From Bifidobacterium breve (GTDB taxonomy: Bacteria; Actinomycetota; Actinomycetes; Nanopelagicales; Nanopelagicaceae), in contig CAMCYA010000002.1 in assembly GCA_945883675.1 (NCBI GenBank), positions 19,062-83,061 on the forward strand: a stretch of 64,000 nucleotides of DNA, written 5' to 3'. Shown piece by piece: positions 48,693 to 57,562 of this stretch; the stretch's first letter is position 1; each line of letters begins with the position of its first letter. Below the pieces are notes generated by a model. That model was not told where the DNA came from, made no database searches, and saw only the letters and a list, made by a program, of their open reading frames with translations. The translations under genes were made by a program, and so were the position numbers.

Positions 48693-49673
48693 GTGAAGAC
48701 AGTAGAAGCCAAACACCTCATAAAAACCTATCGAAACGGTGAAGTAAAGGCACTTAATGATCTTTCATTAGATGTTGAAGAAGGAACTGTATTAGGTGTA
48801 TTAGGTCCTAATGGTGCGGGAAAAACAACAACTGTTCGCATTCTTGCAACACTTTTAAAACCAGACTCTGGATCGGCAACAGTTGCAGGAATCGATGTTA
48901 TTAAAAACCCAGAAAAAGTTCGTGAAGTTATTGGACTTTCAGGTCAGTATGCAGCAGTTGATGAAACTTTAACTGGCTGGGACAACTTGGTGATGTTTGG
49001 GCGCCTGTATCACTTAGGTCGCCAAAAATCTGTTGATCGTGCCAATGAGTTATTGGAACGCTTTGATTTAACCGAAGCTGCAAAGCGACCTATAACGACA
49101 TATTCGGGTGGAATGCGTCGCCGACTTGATTTAGCTGCATCTCTAATTGTTAGTCCAAAAGTATTGTTTTTAGATGAACCAACAACAGGTTTAGATCCAC
49201 GCGGCCGTCAAGATATGTGGAGTGTTATTCAAGAGTTAGTAACTGGTGGCGTTACAGTCCTTCTAACCACACAGTATCTAGAAGAGGCAGATCAATTAGC
49301 TGATGATATTGCTGTGATTGATCGAGGAACAGTAATCGCCCGTGGAACATCTGATGCATTAAAGACTCAAGTTGGCGGCGAAAAATTAGAGATCACTGTA
49401 GAAAATGTAGATTTAGCTAAAACACAAGAGATCGTGACCCGGGTTAGTGGTCATGCGGCACATGTTGAAACACGCACCGTCAGTGCTCCTGTCGGTAATG
49501 GATCAAGGGATTTAATGGAAGCTTTGCGCGCATTAGATGATGCGAAAATTCATCCACTTGATATTGGTTTACGGAGGCCATCACTTGATGATGTGTTCCT
49601 TTCCTTGACTGGACACGTTGCAGAAGAAGTAAATGAAGAGGCTGTCACACCAAAGAAAGGGCGAAAGAAATGA
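48693..49673 (+). CDS. ABC transporter ATPase, DrrA type
   Basis: A 326-residue ATPase starting GTG 48693: Walker [15 protein letters not shown], signature [15 protein letters not shown], Walker [16 protein letters not shown], plus the C-terminal extra domain (about 230-300, DUF4162-like) seen in DrrA. This class powers export of drugs or lipids. It overlaps the permease gene (ATGA), giving a DrrAB pair. Confidence 0.93.
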   Translation: MKTVEAKHLIKTYRNGEVKALNDLSLDVEEGTVLGVLGPNGAGKTTTVRILATLLKPDSGSATVAGIDVIKNPEKVREVIGLSGQYAAVDETLTGWDNLVMFGRLYHLGRQKSVDRANELLERFDLTEAAKRPITTYSGGMRRRLDLAASLIVSPKVLFLDEPTTGLDPRGRQDMWSVIQELVTGGVTVLLTTQYLEEADQLADDIAVIDRGTVIARGTSDALKTQVGGEKLEITVENVDLAKTQEIVTRVSGHAAHVETRTVSAPVGNGSRDLMEALRALDDAKIHPLDIGLRRPSLDDVFLSLTGHVAEEVNEEAVTPKKGRKK

Positions 49674-50464
49674 ATCATGCAATAAGTGATGCTCTAGTAA
49701 TTACAAAAAGACAGCTTCTGCAACTCTCACGCGTGCCCGAGGTACTGATTTTCTCAACCATTCAACCAGTGATGTTTGTTCTTTTGTTTCGCTATGTCTT
49801 TGGTGGCTCAATCGATAGTGGTCAACCAGGTGGCTATGTGCAGCTATTGATGCCTGGAATATTTGTTCAGACAGTTGCCTTTACCCTTGTGGCCACGGCG
49901 GCTGGCTTAGCAGAAGACATGAAAAAAGGATTAATTGATCGCTTTCGATCGCTGCCAATTTCACGTGGTGCGGTAGTAATTGGTCGAACTCTTGGCGACG
50001 CACTTCTAAATATCTTAGTGCTGGCGATTATGGGCATAACTGGTTACGTGGTTGGTTGGCGTCCAACTTCAGGGATATTTCAGATTACTCTTGCATTCTT
50101 ATTTCTTTTTATGTTTGGTTATGCTCTCTCTTGGATCGGCATATTTGTTGGACTATCTATAAAGGATGCAAGAACCGTGCAAAATGTTGGATTTATTGTG
50201 ACTTTTCCACTTACTTTCCTATCTAATGCATTTGCCCCAACAACTGGAATGCCAAGAGTGCTTCAATACTTTGCTGAATGGAATCCAGTTTCATCGATGG
50301 TTGCCGCCTGCCGCCAGCTATTTGGAGTAGAAAATCAATTTGGTGCAACTGCTAACTCTTGGCCAAGTCAAAACCCATTAGAAACATCTTTAATTTACAT
50401 GGTTTTGTTAATGCTTATTTTTATTCCACTTAGCATTCGTAAGTACAAAAATACTTCTGCCTAG
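49670..50464 (+). CDS. ABC-2 type permease, DrrB type
   Basis: A 264-residue permease with six membrane segments and the conserved FRSLPISRGAVVIGRTLGDA loop, as in DrrB/ABC-2 exporters. It follows the DrrA-like ATPase with an ATGA overlap and ends 31 bases before the convergent greA gene. The substrate is unknown; the neighbouring efflux pumps suggest a detoxification island, though it could equally export a cell-envelope lipid. Confidence 0.9.
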   Translation: MNHAISDALVITKRQLLQLSRVPEVLIFSTIQPVMFVLLFRYVFGGSIDSGQPGGYVQLLMPGIFVQTVAFTLVATAAGLAEDMKKGLIDRFRSLPISRGAVVIGRTLGDALLNILVLAIMGITGYVVGWRPTSGIFQITLAFLFLFMFGYALSWIGIFVGLSIKDARTVQNVGFIVTFPLTFLSNAFAPTTGMPRVLQYFAEWNPVSSMVAACRQLFGVENQFGATANSWPSQNPLETSLIYMVLLMLIFIPLSIRKYKNTSA

Positions 50465-50495
50465 ATTAAGCAAGAGTTTTAATTAAGAATGTTCA

Positions 50496-50969
50496 CTAGG
50501 CATAAAATTCGGCGGCAACAATTTCAACTGAAATCTCGCGTCCATTTGGTGCTGTGTAACTAACCTTCATGCCAATTTCAGCACCAAGTACTGCCGCACC
50601 TAAGGGTGAGTTTTCACTATAGACATCTAGGTCACCTGAAGAGATCTCCCGAGAACCAAGTAAGAACTTCATCTCATCGCCAGCGATAACCGCCGTCACA
50701 ACCATTCCAGAACCAACTTTGCCATCCGCACTTGCAGGCGGTGTTCCAATATGGGCCGTCTCTAACATCTGCTTTAACTGACGAATGCGGGCTTCCATTT
50801 TGCCTTGTTCATCACGGGCTGCGTGGTAACCACCATTTTCTTTTAAGTCACCTTCAGCGCGCGCAGCTTCAATCTTTGCAGTGATCTCTTTGCGACCTGG
50901 ACCTTCAAGAAAGGTCAGTTCACTTTGCAAGCGATCAGCCGCTTCTTGAGTAAGCCATGTCTGAGTCAT
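50496..50969 (-). CDS. greA: transcription elongation factor GreA
   Basis: Stimulates RNA cleavage in backtracked RNA polymerase. A 157-residue protein with the N-terminal coiled coil and acidic tip (ARAEGDLKENGGYHAARDEQ, containing the Asp-Glu pair) and the C-terminal FKBP-like domain (YSENSPLGAAVLGAEIGM). It lies 22 bases downstream of the DUF4307 gene on the same strand, as with Rv1080c-Rv1081c in mycobacteria. Confidence 0.95.
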   Translation of the reverse strand: MTQTWLTQEAADRLQSELTFLEGPGRKEITAKIEAARAEGDLKENGGYHAARDEQGKMEARIRQLKQMLETAHIGTPPASADGKVGSGMVVTAVIAGDEMKFLLGSREISSGDLDVYSENSPLGAAVLGAEIGMKVSYTAPNGREISVEIVAAEFYA

Positions 50970-50991
50970 AAGGTCTAAAGATACTGCTTAC

Positions 50992-51381
50992 TTACTTAGG
51001 GCGACAACCCTGCACATCGGCATTAACGGCCTCTATGCGTGTGGCTACTGCAGTAGTTAACTCCACTTTTCCTTCTCCGGTGGCAATCTCTTCATCTAAT
51101 TGACCAACAATATTCTTGTAATAATCCCTAGCGATTAATGTGCAAATCACTGGACCATCAACACCATTTCTATCTACTGAGTAGCGAACTGATGTTTCGC
51201 GATCACTAGTGACAGTAAATGAAATCAATTGAACTCGAATTGCAGGATTTGAATGGTGAAGGCCTGCCCATGTGACCCATCCGATACCAGCGATTGCGAT
51301 GAAAACTGCAAAACCAACCCAGCTGCGACCTTTTTTAATGCCGTATCGGTCATCGTAATCAAACGGGCTTTGCGATTGCAT
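50992..51381 (-). CDS. DUF4307 membrane protein
   Basis: A 129-residue protein with one membrane helix (about 22-40, WVGFAVFIAIAGIGWVTW), preceded by a short acidic-basic N-terminus, and an extracytoplasmic beta-rich domain with VQLISFTVTSDRETSVRYSV and a CTLIA/CRPK Cys pair at the end. It matches the actinobacterial DUF4307 family next to greA. In other actinobacteria mca (mycothiol conjugate amidase) is its divergent neighbour; here a 44-codon ORF takes that position. Confidence 0.85.
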   Translation of the reverse strand: MQSQSPFDYDDRYGIKKGRSWVGFAVFIAIAGIGWVTWAGLHHSNPAIRVQLISFTVTSDRETSVRYSVDRNGVDGPVICTLIARDYYKNIVGQLDEEIATGEGKVELTTAVATRIEAVNADVQGCRPK

Positions 51382-51395
51382 GACATGATTATCTC

Positions 51396-51530
51396 ATGGA
51401 AGAAGATGTATTTATGGGCTCAGCAGGTTCTCTGACAGTTGGCCTGCTGGTGATTGCCGTCGCATTCCTGTTGCGTAGTTTCTACAAGCGCTTCATGGGT
51501 GTTAATCGAAGCGATGACTCAAAAGAGTAG
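51396..51530 (+). CDS. candidate 44-residue membrane protein
   Basis: The frame reads MEEDVFMGSAGSLTVGLLVI, then AVAFLLRSFYKRFMGV and an acidic tail to TAG 51530: one membrane helix with positive residues on the cytosolic side. An internal ATG at 51414 (MGSAG) has GGAAGAAG upstream and could be the real start. It begins 14 bases from the divergent DUF4307 gene and overlaps the SURF1 start by 17 bases, so it is probably co-translated with SURF1. Function unknown; a small partner for oxidase assembly is a guess. Confidence 0.55.
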   Translation: MEEDVFMGSAGSLTVGLLVIAVAFLLRSFYKRFMGVNRSDDSKE

Positions 51531-52224
51531 TTTTCTTACCAAACTTGGACAAACGGTTGCAGTTTTACTCGTTACTGCACTTTTTGTCTCCTTAGGTTTG
51601 TGGCAATTACAACGTGCTGCAGATTTAAAGGAATCTTTAAAAGTAGCTACAGTAGTTGATACCAATGTTGTTCCACTTGAATCAATTACTAGCCCTCGAC
51701 AGGCAATTCCCCCATCAGCTTTAAATCGAACAGTTTCCATAACTGGTAAATACATTGCAAATTTTAAAGCTGCTAATCAAAAAGATGGAAATGGAGTAAT
51801 TCAAGATTGGGAGTCCGCGCTTTTACAGATCGGAGATAGTTCTGCAATCTTGGTGGTGCGCGGACTTTGGTCTGAAAGATTATTAAATCCTGATATTCAG
51901 CAATCGATGGATATTCAAATAGAAGGTTTACTTGTTGCTAGCCAGGACGGAGATCGTGCCAGAAACGTACCCGGAGAGATATCACGGTTAGACAGCGCAG
52001 TTGTAGTTTCCCTAACTGACCTGGATCTCTTTGATGGATATATCGTCGCAACTTCGGAAGCTACTCGAACCGAATCACTTGAACGGACCAGGGTTGTGCC
52101 GGAGAAATTGCAGTCTCGAATCCCTGGCTTTTACTGGCAGCATCTTTCTTACGTGGTGATCTGGTGGCTTATGGCGGCCGTAGTTGTCTTTCTACCCTTT
52201 TATCGTCGTAGAGTAAGCACATGA
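51514..52224 (+). CDS. SURF1-family cytochrome oxidase assembly protein
   Basis: A 236-residue protein: helix near residues 10-30, an outer domain, and a C-terminal helix near 212-232 (HLSYVVIWWLMAAVVVF). SURF1 proteins insert heme a into the terminal oxidase. Signature parts are GLWQLQRAADLKE and ILVVRGLWSER, which resemble the family's RGW motif. ATG 51514 is chosen because the frame-upstream part is not conserved. It overlaps DUF3817 with ATGA. A second oxidase-assembly gene, copD-ctaG, is at 17.5 kb. Confidence 0.87.
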   Translation: MTQKSSFLTKLGQTVAVLLVTALFVSLGLWQLQRAADLKESLKVATVVDTNVVPLESITSPRQAIPPSALNRTVSITGKYIANFKAANQKDGNGVIQDWESALLQIGDSSAILVVRGLWSERLLNPDIQQSMDIQIEGLLVASQDGDRARNVPGEISRLDSAVVVSLTDLDLFDGYIVATSEATRTESLERTRVVPEKLQSRIPGFYWQHLSYVVIWWLMAAVVVFLPFYRRRVST

Positions 52225-52520
52225 GCGGTGCATTGAAGCGGTTTAGGGTTATGGCAATTATCGCAGGCGTAATGTCCTTGCTTTTATGGTTTGTAGATTT
52301 ACCAGTTGCCTATCTTCTCAATAATGATGATTGGAAATCTATGGTTGCCTGGATTCCATTTGTTCATGGATGGATCTATGCAGCTTATGTTTTAACTGCT
52401 CTTCAATTTGCGACAAAGGCACGTTGGTCACTCAAAAAAACAGTGTGGTTAATTCTTGCAGGCACACTTCCAATTGCCTCATTTGCTGCGGAGCGCAGAG
52501 TTGTTCGTCAGTATTCGTAA
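52221..52520 (+). CDS. DUF3817 membrane protein
   Basis: A 99-residue protein with three hydrophobic segments (about 10-30, 44-62, 74-92) that matches DUF3817, a small membrane family in actinobacteria and firmicutes. The signature is FVHGWIYAAYVLTALQFA. It follows SURF1 with an ATGA overlap, and the uppS start lies inside its last 20 bases. Function unknown. Confidence 0.82.
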   Translation: MSGALKRFRVMAIIAGVMSLLLWFVDLPVAYLLNNDDWKSMVAWIPFVHGWIYAAYVLTALQFATKARWSLKKTVWLILAGTLPIASFAAERRVVRQYS

Positions 52521-53277
52521 GGTAGTTAAATCGCTGCTCTATCCGCTTTATGAGCGGCGCTTAGTTCGGTCTCTAGATTTTTCAAAAACCCCCCATCACG
52601 TTGGCGTGATTTTGGATGGAAATAGAAGATGGGCTAAATCAAATCCAACTGCACATGATCCACACGGGCATAAAGCAGGCGCTGGAAAAATTATTGAGTT
52701 CTTGGGTTGGTGCGAAGATGCCCAAGTTAAAGTTGTTACTTTGTGGTTGCTTTCAACCGATAACTTCAAGCGATCCCAAGAAGAAATAGATGCTCTGTTA
52801 AAGATCATTGGTGAAACCGTTGATGAGTTGGCAGCCACGGGCCGCTGGAATATCAAAGCTGTAGGGGCCATGGATTTACTTCCATCCTGGCTCCAGGAAA
52901 AACTTAATGCTCTGAAACCCATCCGAAACGACGGGGTAGAGGTAAATGTTGCTATTAGTTATGGCGGGCGACGCGAAATTGTTGACGCCGTCAAAAACTA
53001 CATGGGCCAAGAAGTAAATGCAGGGCGCTCACTTGCCGATGCTGCAACAAAGCTGACAGCAGATGATATTTCAAAGTTTTTATATACAGCCGGTCAACCA
53101 GATCCAGAGCTCTTGATTCGTACATCAGGGGAACAACGACTAGGTGGTTTTTTACTATGGCAAAGCGCTTCATCCGAGTACTACTTTTGTGAAGCGTATT
53201 GGCCTGATTTTCGTAGGGTGGATTTTCTTCGAGCCTTGCGTTCTTACTCTGTAAGACAACGACGTTTTGGTTCATAA
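52501..53277 (+). CDS. uppS: isoprenyl transferase (undecaprenyl/Z-prenyl diphosphate synthase)
   Basis: Makes the cis-polyprenyl carrier used for peptidoglycan and mannosylation. The catalytic Asp is in GVILDGNRRWAK, followed by YGGRREIVDAV, GQPDPELLIRTSGEQRLG and FLLWQSASSEYYFC. Start TTG 52501 (with GGAG six bases upstream) gives LFVSIRKVVKSLLYPLYERR, as in other actinobacteria; the upstream extension to 52456 is inside the DUF3817 gene and unlikely. Product chain length cannot be read. Confidence 0.93.
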   Translation: MFVSIRKVVKSLLYPLYERRLVRSLDFSKTPHHVGVILDGNRRWAKSNPTAHDPHGHKAGAGKIIEFLGWCEDAQVKVVTLWLLSTDNFKRSQEEIDALLKIIGETVDELAATGRWNIKAVGAMDLLPSWLQEKLNALKPIRNDGVEVNVAISYGGRREIVDAVKNYMGQEVNAGRSLADAATKLTADDISKFLYTAGQPDPELLIRTSGEQRLGGFLLWQSASSEYYFCEAYWPDFRRVDFLRALRSYSVRQRRFGS

Positions 53278-53397
53278 AAATAGAGTTCAAATTTCACTTT
53301 AGCCTCTAGCGTGTCTGCACAAATTAATAGCCAATTGGTTCTACCTTTTCACTATCGGAAGAAAGCCCCCCAACACAATTAAATGTAGGAGTAAGCA

Positions 53398-54714
53398 TTG
53401 GCTGCTAAGGTCGAAAAAGGTCGAAAAACCTTTGTTTTGGATACTAGCGTTTTGCTTGCAGACCCAGGGGCCCTGCTTAAATTTGCCGAACATGAAGTGA
53501 TCATTCCGATTGCCGTTATCGGGGAGCTTGAGACTAAAAGAGATCATCCAGAGCTCGGCTACTTTGCCAGAGCTGCACTTCGTGCGTTGGATGATTTACG
53601 CATAACTCATGGTCGATTAGATAAACCGCTCACTATTACACCTGAAGGTGGCACCTTATCTGTCGAGCTCAATCACACAGATCTTTCGACTCTACCTAAT
53701 GGCTTCTTGCGCGATGGAACCAATGACACTCGTATTCTTGCAATTGCAAAAAATCTTATGTCAGATGGCAAAGACGTGGTGCTTGTATCAAAGGATTTAC
53801 CACTTCGCGTTAAAGCATCATCGGTGGGAGTAGAGGCGCAAGAGTATTTAGCAGAACTTGTTTCAAATAGTGGTTGGACTGGGATTGAAGAGTTACATGT
53901 TGACTCCTCTGTAATCGATGACCTTTATTCACGCGAACTTGCAGATCATGAAGCAGCACATCAACTTCCCGTTCACACCGGAATTGTTTTGCATTCTCAA
54001 AAGAGCAGTGCCTTGGCCCGTGTTACTGCCGATAAACAATTGAAGTTAGTTAGAGGAGATCGCCAGGCTTTTGGATTACATGGCCGAAGCGCTGAACAAA
54101 GAATTGCCTTAGATATTTTGCTTGATGAATCAATTGGCATCATCTCCCTTGGCGGGCGGGCAGGAACTGGAAAATCAGCGCTGGCTTTATGCGCCGGGTT
54201 AGAGGCGGTAATGGAAAAACGTCTCCACAAGAAAGTGGTTATCTTTCGCCCGCTCTATCCAGTCGGCGGCCAAGAGTTGGGATACTTGCCAGGATCTGAA
54301 GGCGAGAAAATGTCGCCATGGGCACAGGCCGTCTTTGACACTTTGGGCGCGCTAGTGAGTCAGGCAGTTATCGATGAGATTATCGACCGAGGCCTCATTG
54401 AGGTTTTGCCACTGACCCATATTCGAGGCCGATCACTTCATGACTCTTTTGTCATCGTTGATGAGGCCCAATCCCTAGAGCGCGGTGTTTTGTTGACCGT
54501 GCTTTCCAGAATTGGAACGGCATCCAGGGTGGTGCTCACCCACGATATTGCCCAAAGAGACAACTTGCGGGTTGGCCGCCATGACGGAGTCGTGGCAGTG
54601 GTCGAGACTTTGAAGGGCCACCCGCTCTTTGCCCACGTAACTTTGACCAGAAGCGAGCGCTCGCCGATCGCTGCCCTAGTCACCGAGCTTCTAGAGGGCC
54701 CTGTTTCAAACTAA
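53398..54714 (+). CDS. PhoH-like ATPase with N-terminal PIN domain (PhoH2)
   Basis: A 438-residue fusion: PIN-type nuclease domain (residues 10-150, [17 protein letters not shown] with acidic residues) and a PhoH helicase-like ATPase domain (220-430, Walker [17 protein letters not shown], Walker [17 protein letters not shown]). Mycobacterial PhoH2 (Rv1095) unwinds and cleaves RNA. TTG start at 53398 follows GGAG by 8 bases. Flanked by a 120-base gap after uppS and the folded leader of the next gene. Confidence 0.93.
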   Translation: MAAKVEKGRKTFVLDTSVLLADPGALLKFAEHEVIIPIAVIGELETKRDHPELGYFARAALRALDDLRITHGRLDKPLTITPEGGTLSVELNHTDLSTLPNGFLRDGTNDTRILAIAKNLMSDGKDVVLVSKDLPLRVKASSVGVEAQEYLAELVSNSGWTGIEELHVDSSVIDDLYSRELADHEAAHQLPVHTGIVLHSQKSSALARVTADKQLKLVRGDRQAFGLHGRSAEQRIALDILLDESIGIISLGGRAGTGKSALALCAGLEAVMEKRLHKKVVIFRPLYPVGGQELGYLPGSEGEKMSPWAQAVFDTLGALVSQAVIDEIIDRGLIEVLPLTHIRGRSLHDSFVIVDEAQSLERGVLLTVLSRIGTASRVVLTHDIAQRDNLRVGRHDGVVAVVETLKGHPLFAHVTLTRSERSPIAALVTELLEGPVSN

Positions 54715-54769
54715 CTGCCTGAAATTCAATCTCACAGTCACATTTGGTGCATTTCGGACATTACCCTAA

Positions 54770-54797
54770 CTGACCTGCGGTTTTACCCATCCACAAT
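54770..54797 (+). promoter_or_regulatory. candidate promoter of the transglycosylase leader
   Basis: CTGACC (54770-54775) and CACAAT (54792-54797), 16 bases apart, each match sigma-70 consensus at four of six positions. Transcription from here would carry the folded region at 54830-54976 into the 5' leader of the transglycosylase gene. The first 55 bases of the 321-base gap (54715-54769) show nothing else. Confidence 0.35.
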
Positions 54798-54829
54798 AAA
54801 AGACTTACCTGTGAATTTGCGACTTTAGC

Positions 54830-54976
54830 GGGCTTTGATTTGCCCAAGGCGCTTTCCTGGCGCACGATAGCCACATCCCCGTAGTTCATGAAGCCTCTTT
54901 TGAGGCTAATTGGCCATGGGACTGGAAGCGTCCAAGGGGTGCGAATCTGCTCGAGAGAGCCAGTTCAGCGCCTTGG
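54830..54976 (+). ncRNA. structured RNA leader, riboswitch-like
   Basis: CCAAGGCGCT (54844-54853) pairs perfectly with AGCGCCTTGG (54967-54976), and directly inside it CTGGC (54857-54861) pairs with GCCAG (54959-54963), with TTC on both sides. The interior holds AGCCTC-TTTT-GAGGCT (54892-54907) and GGAC/GTCC (54919-54933). Competing hairpins GGGC/GCCC (54830-54845) and GCGC/GCGC (54849-54863) use the same 5' strand, which would suit a switch. It ends 59 bases before ATG 55036. Actinobacterial wall-hydrolase genes often carry c-di-AMP riboswitches, but I do not see that consensus here. Confidence 0.6.
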
Positions 54977-55035
54977 AAGAGTTCAAGGGATTAGCAGCAG
55001 GGATGAGTCAGATGAGTCAGAAGGGAGTACCAGAG

Positions 55036-55623
55036 ATGAGTTCGATAACAGCTATTGCAGGAATGTTCACGAAGAAGGCTGTGGTCGCCTGGACGATTAT
55101 CGGTGCCCTTTTATTGGCTCTTACTTTTTTGCCCAAAGCAAATGCGACGGAGAATGCAGTTGTGGGCTCTGAGGCCTCAAAATCTGTGGTCGCAATCGAT
55201 CCCGGCTCCGAGACTTCTTTTCTTGGAGAGAGTTTCACCACGATTGCCGGAGCAATATTTTCCAAAGATTTAGCTTTAGTTTCGGCAGCAAATATTCAAG
55301 TTGAACTAGCGCGCTCGCCTTACGGGGCTAAAAAAGTTGCCAAGGACATCCTCTTTAATGAATATGGATTCAAGCAAGTTCAGTACCAATGCCTAGAAAA
55401 ACTGTGGACTGAGGAAAGTAACTGGCGCTACAAAGCTCACAACAAAAGTTCTGGGGCGCATGGAATTGCTCAAGCACTTCCTGCCAATAAAATGGATGTT
55501 GTTTCAACAGATTGGCGAACAAATCCGGTAACTCAGATTCGTTGGGGACTTCGCTACATCAGCATCCGTTATGAGACCCCATGTAAAGCTTTATCAAAGC
55601 ACAAGCGAAGTAACTGGTACTAA
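55036..55623 (+). CDS. lytic transglycosylase (SLT domain), secreted
   Basis: A 195-residue exported cell-wall enzyme. The start at 55036 has AGGGAG 8 bases upstream; earlier in-frame ATGs at 55003 and 55012 are less likely. A membrane or signal segment spans about 13-35 (VAWTIIGALLLALTF) and ends near NATE. The catalytic Glu is in LWTEESNWRYKAHN, followed by SSGAHGIAQALP; it ends WGLRYISIRYETPC with a final NWY, as in actinobacterial SLT proteins. No LysM or Rpf domain. It cleaves peptidoglycan and may stand in for the missing Rpf protein. Confidence 0.9.
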   Translation: MSSITAIAGMFTKKAVVAWTIIGALLLALTFLPKANATENAVVGSEASKSVVAIDPGSETSFLGESFTTIAGAIFSKDLALVSAANIQVELARSPYGAKKVAKDILFNEYGFKQVQYQCLEKLWTEESNWRYKAHNKSSGAHGIAQALPANKMDVVSTDWRTNPVTQIRWGLRYISIRYETPCKALSKHKRSNWY

Positions 55624-55662
55624 ACAACCGAAGCTAAAACCCGGGAATAATTTAGGGCAGAT

Positions 55663-57318
55663 CTAAATCTCTGGTCTAGTACTAATCTTTAAAGGCACGG
55701 AAGTCTCGGCATAAAAATCCTGTCCCTTATCGTCAACAACAATGAATGCAGGAAAATCTACAACATCGATTTTCCAAACAGCTTCCATACCCAACTCTTC
55801 AAAATCTAGAACTTCTACTTTCTTAATACAGTCTTGTGCAAGACGGGCTGCAGGTCCACCGATTGATCCAAGATAAAAGCCACCATGTGTCTTGCATGCA
55901 TTTGTTACCGCTTTGGATCGATTACCTTTTGCAAGCATCACCATAGAACCACCGAGTGATTGGAAATACTCGACATAAGAATCCATGCGACCTGCAGTTG
56001 TTGGGCCAAATGAACCTGATGCATATCCAGCTGGTGTCTTTGCAGGACCTGCGTAATAAACAGCGTATTTCTTTAAGTATTCAGGCATAGGCTTTCCTGC
56101 ATCGATCATCTCTTTAATCTTTGCATGCGCTAAATCTCTGGCAACAACCATGGTTCCAGTTAATGAAACTCGAGTTTTTACTGGATGCTTAGAAAGCTCA
56201 GCCCGTATTGCTTCCATTGGTTGATTTAAATCAATTGCTACAAAAGCATCATCTAGATGAGCATCAATTGTCTCTGGCAGAAAGTGCGCAGGATCGCGCT
56301 CTAACTCTTCTAGAAAGATTCCATCTTTGGTGATCTTGGCTTTTGCTTGGCGATCTGCAGAGCAAGAAACAGCTATCGCAATAGGAAGTGAAGCACCATG
56401 GCGTGGAAGTCGAACAACACGGACGTCATGGCAAAAGTATTTGCCACCAAACTGTGCACCGATTCCAAGTGTTCTAGTTAACTCCAGAACCTTGACTTCA
56501 AGTTCTTTATCTCGGAACCCATGCCCAGTTGCAGCATCTCCAGTAGTTGGAAGTGAATCCAAATACTTCGTACTTGCTAACTTGGCTGTTTTAACTGTGT
56601 GCTCAGCACTTGTGCCACCAATGACTATTGCTAGGTGATACGGCGGACATGCTGCAGTACCAATTGAGCGAAGTTTTTCATCTAACCATGTCATAAATGA
56701 CTCGGGATTTAAAACTGCTTTAGTTTCTTGATACAAGAAAGATTTGTTGGCACTTCCGCCACCCTTAGCGATATAAAGCAAGTTGTACTCATCTGGATGA
56801 TCACTATCTGAGTAAATCTCAATCTGTGCTGGCAAGTTATTGCCAGTGTTCTTCTCTTCCCATGTTGTCACCGGGGCCATCTGCGAATATCGAAGGTTTA
56901 GTTGAGTAAACGCATCATAAATTCCCTGTGAGATTGCAACTTCATCTTTACTCGTTGTTAAGACAAATTGACCCTTCTTGCCCATAACAAGTGCAGTACC
57001 TGTGTCTTGGCACATTGGTAGAACTCCACCAGCTGCGATGTTTGCATTTTTTAATAGATCGATAGCTACAAAGCGATCATTGGGTGAACTCTCTGGGTCT
57101 TTAACAATATTTTCTAACTGTGCAAGGTGATCTGAACGTAGATAATGTGAAATATCGTGAATTGCTTCTGCCGTTAACTTTTCTAGAGCAGATGGTTCAA
57201 CTTGAAGAAACTCTTTGTCGCCGAGTTTGATTACACTCACGCCCTCTTTGCTGACTAGGCGGTACTTAGTTGTATCTGGTCCTAAAGGTAAAAGTTCAGA
57301 GTAAGTAAATTGAGGCAT
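55663..57318 (-). CDS. fumarate hydratase, class I (Fe-S)
   Basis: TCA-cycle enzyme with a 4Fe-4S cluster. The 551-residue protein fuses the TtdA- and TtdB-like halves: [15 protein letters not shown] with a cluster Cys, [17 protein letters not shown] with another, [14 protein letters not shown] and [20 protein letters not shown] near the end. Mycobacteria use a class II enzyme at the same chromosomal place (Rv1098c by memory), so the class has been swapped here. ATG at 57318 directly abuts the xseB stop. Confidence 0.95.
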   Translation of the reverse strand: MPQFTYSELLPLGPDTTKYRLVSKEGVSVIKLGDKEFLQVEPSALEKLTAEAIHDISHYLRSDHLAQLENIVKDPESSPNDRFVAIDLLKNANIAAGGVLPMCQDTGTALVMGKKGQFVLTTSKDEVAISQGIYDAFTQLNLRYSQMAPVTTWEEKNTGNNLPAQIEIYSDSDHPDEYNLLYIAKGGGSANKSFLYQETKAVLNPESFMTWLDEKLRSIGTAACPPYHLAIVIGGTSAEHTVKTAKLASTKYLDSLPTTGDAATGHGFRDKELEVKVLELTRTLGIGAQFGGKYFCHDVRVVRLPRHGASLPIAIAVSCSADRQAKAKITKDGIFLEELERDPAHFLPETIDAHLDDAFVAIDLNQPMEAIRAELSKHPVKTRVSLTGTMVVARDLAHAKIKEMIDAGKPMPEYLKKYAVYYAGPAKTPAGYASGSFGPTTAGRMDSYVEYFQSLGGSMVMLAKGNRSKAVTNACKTHGGFYLGSIGGPAARLAQDCIKKVEVLDFEELGMEAVWKIDVVDFPAFIVVDDKGQDFYAETSVPLKISTRPEI

Positions 57319-57510
57319 TTAAGGCTTAGCCGCATCTAATTTCTTTTTGGCACCATCTAGCCACTCCTGACAGATCTTGGCCAACTCTTCGCCTCGCTCC
57401 CACAGTTTTAGGGATTCTTCCAAGGTCGCGCTACCTGCTTCAAGTGATTCAACAACTTCGGCAAGTTCATCTCTTGCAGCTTCATATGAAATCTTTTTGG
57501 CCTCACTCAT
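57319..57510 (-). CDS. xseB: exodeoxyribonuclease VII small subunit
   Basis: A 63-residue helical protein: SYEAARDELAEVVESLEAGS, LEESLKLWERGEELAKICQE. It forms the helical stalk of ExoVII with XseA, a single-strand DNA exonuclease in repair. It abuts the fumarase start downstream and follows xseA after 52 bases, so the three genes are in one operon. Confidence 0.95.
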   Translation of the reverse strand: MSEAKKISYEAARDELAEVVESLEAGSATLEESLKLWERGEELAKICQEWLDGAKKKLDAAKP

Positions 57511-57562
57511 GGGATAAATCTACTCTCTCTTTGCCTTCGACGTTAAAAATGCTCATATGCCC

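Noticed and set aside
54857..54963. SRP RNA (4.5S) or cobalamin riboswitch
   Set aside because: A GGAA near 54924 and AGCCACA near 54868 look superficially similar, but order and flanking consensus do not fit.
54830..55035. Known c-di-AMP (ydaO) riboswitch
   Set aside because: The context fits, but the conserved blocks of that class are not visible. I kept it as an unclassified structured leader instead.
54910..55035. Longer transglycosylase start at 54910
   Set aside because: The upstream extension overlaps the folded leader and lacks a signal-peptide pattern; ATG 55036 has a strong AGGGAG site.
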